This document shows, piece by piece, positions 54,582 through 64,000 of a stretch of DNA of 64,000 nucleotides. Under the pieces are notes generated by a model. The model saw nothing but the letters and a program-made list of their open reading frames with translations, did not search any database and was not told the origin of the DNA. The position numbers and the translations under genes were made by a program. Source of the stretch: Cercis canadensis. Its lineage: Eukaryota > Streptophyta > Magnoliopsida > Fabales > Fabaceae. Positions within the stretch are counted from its first letter, which is position 1. Each line of letters opens with the position of its first letter. The stretch covers positions 871,795 through 935,794 of the forward strand of contig QAOA01006081.1 in the NCBI GenBank assembly GCA_003255065.1. Direction: 5' to 3'.

Positions 54582-57500
54582 ATGTCTAGGCGGCCAGTGA
54601 ATCCTGCGCGGCGCTTACCTGATGGTGGGAGTATACCATTTGTGGGCGCTATCCAGTCTAAATCTCGCAGCTCACCCTTGCTATCGATTGGGCTTGTCGT
54701 GGTGGTACTACTTATTGCAATTTAGTTTCTATGTGATTGTGTATCTTTGTGCAAAGAACATCTGTTATCCTTAGATTTAATGTGCAATATTTGTATGGGC
54801 CTGTTTGATGCAGCATCTTGGGGAGCCAAAAACTGTTTTTGAGACTGATAATTACCCTTTTGGCTTGGCAGTTTATAATGTGATAAAGTAATTTTGGAAA
54901 AGATGGAAGTTGACAGCTTTCTGAAGCCACCTTCTATAGCTGCACAAAATGGCTTATACATTTTTCCTTTCCCTTCCCATTCCCCCAAAAAAATCCTTTG
55001 TATGTTTATTTCAGCATGCTTGGTTCAGTATATTCATCATAGGTTACTTTGAATAGATTTTATAATTATTGAATTGATTTTTGTTAATTTCAGGGTGCAA
55101 TCCTTCTCATTGGTTATTGTTATTGCAATTCAGGTTCGTAAATAATCTGTTAACTCCTAATAAATAAACAATCATTTTACCAAAGGGGCTGGGGTGGGGG
55201 CGTAAGGATGTTGAATTTATCACTCTCCCAACAATGTGTCTCAAATGCTAATAGACATGGTTAATTCTAGAGGTTGTATCCAGTCTTTTACATCTCGAAT
55301 TTTCTCAACTTGCTTTTAGGGTGAATATACTGATCATGCTAAGAAATTAGTGCCACTCTCATATGAAGTGAAGCCTGCTAAACCCTTTTGTTTCCTTGCT
55401 GAAATTCCGTAATGATCTTAACTGTGGGTTGTGCAATCAAATGAAGCCAAAACAAATCACATTGGCATGCAGAAGGGAGTGATCAGTAGATTTTGTTGTA
55501 GCCTCATGGATCCTACTTTCTCCTGTTATGATCATCCTGACCTTCTCAAATCATTAGCTTAGCAAGGAATTAACTGTATAAAAGGAAAAAATTATGTCTC
55601 CCTAATCCTGCATTTACTTTTCTCTTTTTTTAAATGTTAATGGGACTGATCTTTGCACTTTTTGTTTAATCACATGGCAGGTGGATCGAGCAGTGATATT
55701 AAGGGTGTAAGTAAACTTGAAGGTAAATATTTATACTATTTTTATTCAAAATTTCAAGCTTCCAAAACATTTCCATGTAAGAAAACAACATAGTCAAGTG
55801 TTTCTTTGAAGCTGAAGTGCTGAATTAATTATATTTCTTCTTTCCTCCAAATTTTCTTATATCTGTACGCCTTTAATTTATTTATTCTTCATTGGCATGA
55901 TGCCCATCTGCATACACATAGTGCGGCTTTTCAATTTTTTATATCACGTGGTATGTTGTTCTTAATGTGCGATGGAATTTTAAAGTGATTGTCTGTTTTC
56001 ACCTTTTCTTTATTAGCATACATATATAGAAAGGATTTGTCTAGCTTGTTGGTTGAGATCTATACTATATTTCGAAAGCACCTTATTTTACAATGAATTG
56101 ATGGTTAAATTCTGGTGGTTTTATATTTACCTTAGCCTATGAGCAAAATTATAGTGCTTAATTCTGAAGTCTATGGGATAATCATCTCGTCTGTGTCCTC
56201 GATGCTAGTTAAAAGATGTGCCTTGCAATACAGGCGTGTGAAATACTTGCTCTATGTCTCTATCTCTGTCTTTCTTTCTCTACTGTTATTTAGTAAAGTA
56301 TACTTCTTTAGACTGCTAAAAGTTCACATCTTAAACACCACTCTAAAAAAATGAAAAAGAAAGAAAATCAAGTGAAATATTGTAACTAATTTAGAACTTT
56401 TGGATCATTTTGGAAGGGGAGGATCAATGGGCTTACCTTGTGGAATGTCTTTGCCATATTTCTTTCATAAATTTTATTTGTGATGAAGTCTATCATCTAC
56501 TATTCTACAATTACTTAATTTTCTTATTCATGCTTATTGGTATTGCTATGTGTTAAGTTGAAAACATACATGTAAAGATATTCATTTAAATTTTATATCC
56601 TGTATTTTGTTTTTATAAATTGCTAAAATGATAATTATGCATAGATACCTCTGAAGGTTCTAATACTGAGAAAATAATGTGTTTGGGGTGAGCATGGAAC
56701 ATCATTTAGGTGAGTCTTGAGTCATCCTTGCCCTGAACATTCTTTTATTGTGTTTTTAGTGTATATGTTGTTACCTGGAACTTAACAATAATGTATCCTA
56801 TACTGTACGTTCAACATTAGTAATGTCTTGTCTTGTTACTATCTATCGGCTCTAGTTATTTAGTTTTTATTATTGAACTGTTTATTCTGAAAATAGAAAT
56901 CATTTGGGAGTTCCAGTCAAATATCTCTAATATGCGTATGCAGGTGGTGCTTCATGCACGCCAGAAGTTCTACGAGCGTTGCCCATTTTGAAGAAAGCAT
57001 ATGGAGACAGCATGCATAAGATTTTGCATGTTGGTCCTGACACTTGTTCTGTTGTGTCTAATTTATTAAAAGATGAGGACACTGAGGCCTGGGGAATAGA
57101 ACCCTATGAGTTAGATGATGTTGGTGCAAACTGCAAGAGTCTTGTACGCAAAGGCATTGTGCGTGTAGCTGACATAAAGTTTCCTCTACCCTATCGTGCA
57201 AAATCTTTTTCTCTTGTTATTGCATCAGATGCATTGGATTATTTATCTCCAAGATATCTGAATAAAACCCTGCCAGAGTTGGCCAGGGTATCTGCTGATG
57301 GTGTTGTTGTCTTTGCTGGTACATCCCCTTATAAAACTTTGGTTCTTTTAGGTTATGCCATTTAAATTAACATCTTGCAAAACCTAATCTTGAACTTGAA
57401 TCATGTTGGGCATCTAGTTTGGCATATTTATTTGACCAATGAAGGCCATATTCACCTTGATGCCAGTCATTTTTCTATATGCATATTTATTTGGCCAATG

Positions 57501-59711
57501 AAGGTCATATTCACCTTAGCGTGCATGTCTATACGGAAGGGAAAAAAAATATTTTAACATAAATTTGGTTACTAACAGCTTGTTTGAATTGTAGAGAATG
57601 AGGGCAAATGTGAATTTTAGTTATAGCCTCTCTCTTGTCTGGGAGTTGTTTTGATAGTTGAGGGATAGGAAGGACTTGAGGCTACCTGTCTCCCAAAATC
57701 CTCAGAATTTCTCTGCATTTTTATAGTTCCCGCAGTTTGGGGTTTTTGGAAGGAATGTTCTCCCTCCCTTCCCTTTCCATTACTCTTCCAAACAAGGGAG
57801 AGGAAACTCACCCTTACTCTCCTCGTCCCATCCCTTCACTCTTTTGTCCTTTCCTTTCCTTTCCTTTCTCCTCCAACTTCCAAACAAACCCTAAGTGTCA
57901 ACAAGCCAACCATATAAACAATGAAATGGGTGATAAAATTGTGATTTTATCAGTTTTGCATTTTTAACCATCTTATGATTTTCTGCTGCCCTAACTCTTT
58001 CTTATTTGAAGCAATCGGTTTCTGTGTCACTGATATGAATTTTTGTTGATGCTGGTCTTAGTTTGTGTATAAATTGTGATCCCTTTTTCCCCTTCCCAAA
58101 ACTCATGTTGGCTGTGATGGCAAATGAAATGAAGTTTTAAACTACTTTTGCTTTCTTTTTCCTGATTTCTCATTTTCATGCTTAGGTTATCCAGGTCAGC
58201 AAAGAGCTGGAGGTGGTGAAGTTGCCAAATTTGGTCGTCCAGTAAGAGACCCTTATTTATTGGATTTCATTGTCTTTTTCTCAGCATAGGCATTTATTTT
58301 GCTACATAAAACTTGGACATTAGAAAAGCAATGGCTCATTACCACCAAGTTAATCGCTAAGTTGCCAATTTTGTAATGATAATTAATACTTATAATTGGA
58401 GAAATGCATTGGAGGTCAACTTAACATATTTGGTTTATAGAGCTGCGTAAAGCACATAAAAATATTTTGGGTTCATGAAGTAATTTATTTTGCTTTTATC
58501 CTTGTGTTTTTCTTCCTAGTTGATGTAATTTTAAGGAGACGGATTTTTAGATTTTTGAAAAAGCCTAGGCTGTTAAGAAGAGGCCCAAATATGTTTGTCA
58601 TTCTGACAACATGAACACTCCTCTGGGTATGCAGTTGTACATTAAATATGGACCGTAAAATGGAAAGACAATAGAACATAACACACTTTCTGCTGAAATA
58701 ATTGTGTACAAAGGGCTCATGACTTGTAAGAATATAATTGTCTATTGAAAGAGAAACATGTTTTGTGCGGGAGAAAGAGAAGAAGTACCTAAATAGCATG
58801 GAGAAGTCTAGGTGGTGGTTTGTTGATTCTACAAATTTAACCTTCTTCCTATTCCTCATGTACATGTTTAATTCCATGGTTGCTGACTGAGCTCTTTACT
58901 TCTTTTCACTTCTAAATAGTCATTACTCATTAAGGACATTAGTTATTGAAGCAAGTGTGTCTAGACTATAACAGAAATGCAAGAGTTGGACAATAATATG
59001 CCAACCTGCTTTCAGTTCAAAAGATTGGTTTTTCATGTCTAGAATCATGGTCTTGAGATCTGTTAACATGCTTGACTAAGAAAAGTGGGCATTGGAAAGA
59101 GGAGAGACAGTTATGGATGGAGTGAATCCAAAGTTAAACATCCAATTCAGTTAATTTGTGGATCAAACAAATTTTGGAAGACCATCAATACAAATATTGA
59201 CATGTCCCTTCATATTGACATATACTAAGATAATAATCAAATCAATTTGATGTTGTTGAGTGTGGCCTTAAATTGGGAAATTTGGCTATTATTAGGTAAT
59301 GTTTATATGAAAAATATTGACAATATTTCAAATTCACAATTGGAAAGCTAATAAGGCATTTACTAGTGCTTGATAATCAGGATACTTTGCATATCTGATA
59401 TCTGAATGTAATCTCTATTCTTTGTATTTAGCTTCTTCTCCGTCCTGGGATTTATCTCCTGTCACCTTGCTGTCAAACCATCTTAGCTTTTATGAAGAAA
59501 ATATTATGGGTCTGATGATTAAAGAATACAGTTCTAATAAGTTTTTCTTTTTATGAAGGCCAAATTGCGCAGCTCGTCTTGGTGGATAAGGTTTTTCATT
59601 CAGAGTAATTTAGAAGAGAATGAAGGTGCAGGAAAGAAGTTTGAGCAAGCTTCAACCAAGAGGTCATATCAGCCAGCTTGCCAAGTTTTTCACCTCAAAT
59701 CATTTCCATAA
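54582..59711 (+). CDS. CGR3: CGR2/CGR3-type Golgi pectin methyltransferase, 6 exons, 262 aa
   Basis: Golgi SAM-dependent methyltransferase family (Cotton Golgi-Related) needed for methyl-esterification of homogalacturonan. Exons: 54582-54704, 55094-55133, 55681-55722, 56944-57318, 58186-58241, 59559-59711; all phases agree and give 263 codons with TAA. Seen: a short basic N-terminus (MSRRPVNPARR), one membrane anchor (about residues 34-52, GLVVVGAILLIGY) of type II Golgi proteins, then the catalytic domain: ILKKAYGD, ILHVGPDTCSVVSNLL (SAM-binding-like), VRVADIKFPLPYRAKSFSLV, SDALDYLSPRYLNKTLPELA, FAGYPGQQ, SSSWWIRFF and FEQASTKRSY. Exons 2 and 3 are only 40 and 42 nt. Whether it is closer to CGR2 or CGR3 cannot be settled here. 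Intron 4 carries a Tourist-like MITE. Confidence 0.93.
57422..57519. repeat. 59-bp-period direct repeat in intron 4
   Basis: GCATATTTATTTGACCAATG at 57422 recurs as GCATATTTATTTGGCCAATG at 57481, with AAGGYCATATTCACCTT following in both. Intronic. Confidence 0.65.
57573..57894. mobile_element. Tourist-like (PIF/Harbinger) MITE in intron 4
   Basis: About 316 bp (57576-57891). The ends are CAGCTTGTTTGAA and, read inward, GGGTTTGTTTGGA, like Tourist termini. TAA flanks it at 57573-57575 and 57892-57894, matching the 3-bp TAA target of the group. Interior purine/pyrimidine-rich, non-coding. Confidence 0.55.
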
Positions 59712-61595
59712 GATTTAACGCTCAACTATTTCATCTTAGACTTACTGGTGGAAACCATTCCTATAAGCATCTCCAGCACCCAAAGGGTAAGTTCTATATA
59801 TTTTGTGGAAATTATACAGTCTTGTTTTACATTCCAAATTCCAATCATAATGAAACAATAGATTTGATTATGTATTTTATCGCGGTAGTTGGTTTAAATT
59901 AATTGGCTCGTGCCATCATGTATTCATTTCAGTTGGGTTTTGGCCTATTGTAAACTATGTTTTGATAGTGTTTAGACAGAGTAATTATGAAACTTCGTCT
60001 GTAACTATATGCTTCTATGATGTGTTGATGTTGGAATTTTGTCAACCTCTGCTTCTCTTTATAAATGACTAAATGCTTGCCGGGCCAGAATAGAGCTGGC
60101 AACTAGCTTCAAAGGATCCGCGGCTAATGAATTGTCTTCTACCTCAGGCACTGTAATCAATAGCTTGATAATGCTTTAGAATTATGAATGTTAATTAGAA
60201 AACTTAGAAGGAAAAAAATGTGTATTTGAACAAACATGTCATGCACCAAACTGTTGTATATAAGGTCTATGTTTAGTGTGATGCAACTCCAAAACCTAGT
60301 GTTAGACTCGATGCGGTAGAAGTAACTTTCTGCCAAGTTGGGTCCAAAGTGATTGTTGCAGTTCCGAATGGTAACGATGGGAAGGCAACAACTCGTGCTA
60401 CTTCAATTCTTCAATGATTCAATCTATGTGAGTTATACGCAAAGTTGTGAATTGCGGTTTTCTATATTTTGTCGTAGGGTTAGATTCAACATTGGTGCGC
60501 CAATCGACTAAGCTGGAAAGGAGACTTGAGTTAAGAAACATCATTAATGTACTAACCTGCAATATATATATTTTTTTTTCATTAGATAGATAGTATAAAA
60601 AAACTTGGATTTTTTTTTTATTAATTTTGTTGTGTGGGCTTGTGCCACTAATTTGGATTGTTTATTAAGTACTTGCGAAATATCTTAGACCTAATAAGTA
60701 GTTGTGAAATATTAATGGTCCAAGATGTAATTTTTTAAGCCATTAGGTGTGGTCTAATGGTGAAAGATTTGAATAATATACAGGAAGTCGCGGATTGAAA
60801 CTTCTATGTCATCATGTAACCAAAAATAAAAAAAGATGTAATATTTTTTAAGAAATTTATCCTCATTTTATTATCCAACAAATAATAGTTAGAATAACTC
60901 TATATCCTTTTTGATAATTTGATACATAAAAATATTTTTTTATAATTCTAATAAAAATTCATTACTATAAAATCACTTACAAATTAACATATTCAAACAA
61001 CAATTCATTTTCTCACAATTAATTCTTACAAAATCAACTCTTTACATAATTTTTCTCTTTTTTCACAACTAATGTAAACCAGCACTAACTTCAATTTTTT
61101 TTTTTTTTTCATTTAAGTTAATCTTACTGATTTTTGTCACTGAAACAACTTGCAAGGTAATGCAGTTAACATTACTTAATTGGAAACTAGGAAATTGGAA
61201 AATGATAGACACAATTCTTTTTCTTACCTTTTTTTTAGCAAAAATTTAAGATTCCAACAACTTCAAAAGCTAGCCCTTTTTTTTTTGACTAAACCACACT
61301 TTCTAAGCTTAATTAAATTTGAAGTACTATTATATACATTACTTACTTTTTCACCAGTATAGAATTAGATCTAAGTTAAATTTGCACTTTGACTAACCTA
61401 ATTTCTGAATAATATAGAGACACATTTATGTTAAATTTGAGCTGTTTAAATATTTTTTAGTAAGTCCAATAGTGTGATCTTGTGATGAGAAAGGAACTAA
61501 CTTCCACTTCTATGCTGTAGTCATACTGGCTATAGATACATTTACCCGGAACCAAAAATTATAGGCTAAAGGGTGCTGAACATTCGGTGTCTGCC
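59712..61595. other. 3' region of CGR gene and spacer to TBL gene
   Basis: 3' untranslated sequence of the preceding gene, then AT-rich spacer with T-runs, a SINE-like insertion (60740-60832) and the TBL promoter. Nothing else recognised. Confidence 0.55.
60722..60852 (+). mobile_element. short tRNA-like SINE with target duplication
   Basis: About 93 bp (60740-60832): box A-like TGTGGTCTAATGGTGA, box B-like GTCGCGGATTGAAACTTC, and an A-rich tail. Flanked by AAGATGTAATTTTTTAAG (60722-60739) and AAGATGTAATATTTTTTAAG (60833-60852). Confidence 0.6.
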
Positions 61596-64000
61596 ATGGC
61601 CCCCAGAGACCCCAACCTCAACCCAAAGAAAGTTCCTCTCTTTCCATTTCTCTCGCTTCTCTGCTTCACTTCCATCTTCCTCGTTCTCTCACAGTTCAGA
61701 AAAACCTCCATTTCTTCAACTGCACAATCCCTTCAGAGCATCCAATACACCGAGCGGGAGCGCGAGGAATCCCAACTCAAGGACCAGCTCGGCTCGTGCG
61801 ACTATTCGGATGGAACCTGGATCTACGATCACAATGCCAGAGCTTCGAGATACGACCACAACTGCAAGGAGATATTCAAGGGCTGGAATTGTATTTCCGG
61901 CAATAAATCCAACGCCAGAGAACTCATTAAGTGGCGGTGGAAGCCTAAGCAGTGCGATCTTCCTCAGTTCGATCCCCTCAGGTTTCTGCAGAATTATAGA
62001 GACACAAGCATTGGTACACAATCACACTCTTTCTCCCTTTAAAGCAATTAGTTTTGGTTTGCTTTCCTGAGAACACTATGCAATTTGGGTTTTTGATTTT
62101 ACCATTTTTTGTGCGGTTTGGTAGACAGCATTGGTACACACTCTCTCTCTTTAAAGCAATTGGTTTTGGTTTGCTTTCCTGAGAACACTATGCAATTTGG
62201 GTTTTTGATTATACCCATTGCTTGTGCTGTTTGGTAGCTTTAATGGGTGTTTCGTAGTGCAGGGTTTGTTGGGGATTCCTTGAATAGGAATATGTTTGTA
62301 TCTCTTTTCTGCACTCTGAAGAGTGTGTCCATTGAAGTGAAGAAGTGGCGACCAGTGGGTGCTGATCGCGGATTCACTTTTCTCCAATACAACCTTACCA
62401 TCGCATATCATCGAACAAATCTTTTGGCACGTTATGGTAGGTAAGCTTTGTTTGTTATGATGCTTTAATTTAGTGATTCTTATTCTGAGCTCATGTTGCC
62501 ATCATTTATAACTTCTGGATAGAGTAGGTGTTTTTAGTTTTATTCTTTGTTTGGCTTATGGTTTACATTGTATTATGCTACCAAACTAAGTAATATTTGG
62601 GTTGCACATAATTAGAGCTTGTTCTTTCCTCTTTGGTGCAGATGGTCAGCTAATGCCAATGGTGGTGTCTTAGAAACTCTTGGATTCAAAGAAGGTTATA
62701 GAGTTGATGTTGATGTTCCAGAAAGCACATGGGCACAAGCTCCAAGTTTCCATGATATTCTAATTTTTAACACGGGGCACTGGTAATTTTATATTGTGTC
62801 CATATTTTGCAAATTAGTGATGTCTTTTAGCTGCTTTTCTTTCTAGTTATTGAAGTTTAAAATTGCAGGCATCTATCTAAATAAAGGTCACTGGTGGTAC
62901 CAAAGTACCCATCTCCCTTTTTCTATCATTTTATTCAATTGGAAATTCTTCTTGTGGGTGCATTCACTTGAATTTTGAATTTAATCCAAGGGTCACCTGT
63001 CTGAATTGTATTTCTGATTAGTTCTGTGATATTGCTTAATTAATAAAATTAATATTTTTCTCTGCTTGCACTCTATCATTGTATGTCTAAGCTGATGCTG
63101 GAGTTGCTCATTGACAACTAGAAAGTGCATGAGAAGATTACATGTTGGTTAATCTGATTCTTTAGGTTCATAACAGGTGGTGGGCCCCTTCAAAGTTTGA
63201 CCCCGTGAAGTCACCTATGCTTTTCTTCAAGAAGGGTCAACCAATAATCCCTCCATTACCTCCTGAGCGTGGCCTGGATTTGGTTTTGGAGCACATGGTA
63301 TGACTTTTCTTTCCTGTTCCTCTCTTTATGGTCAAAACTTATACAATGGAAATCAAGAGTTTTTACATTTTTCTCCCCTTTATTCTTGAGATGGTGTGTG
63401 TGGGTGGGCTTGAGACATTGTTTACAGTTAATCTACTTGCTGTAAAAGGGTTGCTAGATAAAATCTCACAAATGAGTCAACTTCCCCACTTTATTATGTC
63501 ATTAAGAAATCTGGTAATGCATAAAATCATATAAATCCTACTCACATACTGGAAAGTGAACTTTTGAATTTTCATTCAGCAGTGTCTTGTATGGAATTGG
63601 TCATCCTGCTCTTTCCTTTTCAATATAAACATGAAGCTTGTGTAAATCTCTCCAGCATTAAAATCTAGAATATTGTCTGAAACAGCGAACATCTGAGTTA
63701 AGCAATTTTCCCCCCTGGAACTGATATTGATTATGATACTTTCAAAAGTTATAGTTTACTGTATTGCTTTCATGCTTGGATTTATCCAACAAGTAGGTCT
63801 GCCTATTTTAATATGATGGGGTGTTTTCCTTTGCAGATTCTCTTTGTGGAGGAAAGAGCAAGATCAGGTTCAATAAAAATTTTCCGTACCCAATCGCCCA
63901 GACATTTTGAAGGAGGTGACTGGGATCAAGGTGGTTATTGTCAAAGACATCAACCTTTATCAACCGAGCAGGTGGGTTACATTTTGTTGTTATTCCATTA
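61596..64000 (+). CDS. TBL: TRICHOME BIREFRINGENCE-LIKE (TBL) protein, 3' end beyond the window
   Basis: Golgi polysaccharide O-acetyltransferase family (TBL/PMR5/DUF231). Exons in the window: 61596-62013, 62263-62440, 62642-62782, 63177-63297, 63837-63971; phases agree, 331 codons so far, and a donor (CAG|GTGGG) at 63972 shows the gene goes on. The frame extends 5' of 61596 only to a GTG, so ATG 61596 (MAPRDPN) is the start. Seen: a hydrophobic anchor (about residues 13-34), the TBL domain CDYSDGTWIYD...FKGWNCIS...KWRWKPKQCDLPQFD (about 67-125), and the GDS motif VGDSLNRNM (about 141-149) with catalytic Ser; NTGHWWW follows near 240-246. The DxxH motif should lie past the edge. TBL12-14 are the closest types I recall. 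Confidence 0.93.
62007..62240. repeat. 120-bp tandem duplication spanning the exon 1 donor of the TBL gene
   Basis: AGCATTGGTACACA occurs at 62007 and again at 62127, and the following 110 bp (TTTAAAGCAATTRGTTTTGG, then TTGCTTTCCTGAGAACACT) match closely. The duplicate contains a second copy of the donor ATTG|GTACAC within intron 1. Only the first donor keeps the frame open; reading on to the second meets TAA at 62040-62042. Confidence 0.85.

Overview
The window is nuclear DNA of a dicot plant. Every protein gene but two is split by GT-AG introns, the intergenic DNA is AT-rich, and the genes belong to plant families (squalene epoxidase, chloroplast LL-diaminopimelate aminotransferase, MUSTANG, pectin methyltransferase CGR, TRICHOME BIREFRINGENCE-LIKE). 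The species cannot be fixed from the sequence. Neighbouring genes recall Arabidopsis At4g33680-At4g33700 and At2g14520-At2g14530 (from memory), so I read it as a conserved rosid-like gene block with later transposon insertions.

Layout. 1-9.3 kb: an intact 8-exon squalene epoxidase gene (+) followed by a second, decayed copy that carries a hAT-like insertion. 12.0-13.8 kb: an uninterrupted MUSTANG-type domesticated Mutator transposase (+). 14.8-19.8 kb: a 10-exon LL-diaminopimelate aminotransferase gene (-). 20.5-22.1 kb: a Mutator-type MITE and a tRNA-derived SINE. 22.9-25.9 kb: PRP17/CDC40 splicing factor (-), whose last codons lie in a 7-nt coding exon 1.25 kb away. 27.5-33.1 kb: a conserved plant gene of unknown function (+), with a long leader intron holding a non-autonomous hAT element. 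34.0-44.8 kb: a 7.9-kb Mutator-like element (MULE) flanked by two near-identical 1,424-bp copies of the 3' part of a DUF21/CBS gene. The complete DUF21/CBS gene (-) continues to 48.7 kb. 49-54.5 kb is AT-rich spacer with several small inverted-repeat elements. 54.6-59.7 kb: CGR2/CGR3-type pectin methyltransferase (+). 61.6 kb to the window end: a TBL acetyltransferase gene (+), cut by the window edge.

The MULE is the most interesting part. It holds a MuDR-class transposase, two small accessory reading frames that look like diverged copies of one another, and, in opposite orientation, a captured plant mobile domain (PMD, MAIN-like) gene with a 277-bp triplicated repeat in its first intron. All six premature stops in it are TAG or TGA. 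It begins at a single N and lacks its left end.

Three single Ns (27265, 29789, 35429) each sit at a direct duplication. I infer unmerged contig ends; at 35429 this is probably mixed with a heterozygous MULE insertion. Thus the 9.3-kb offset duplication of the DUF21 gene end is probably not a real tandem duplication.

Functionally the genes are unlinked housekeeping functions: sterol/triterpene synthesis, lysine synthesis, splicing, membrane transport, and cell-wall polysaccharide modification (CGR methylates pectin; TBL proteins acetylate wall polysaccharides).
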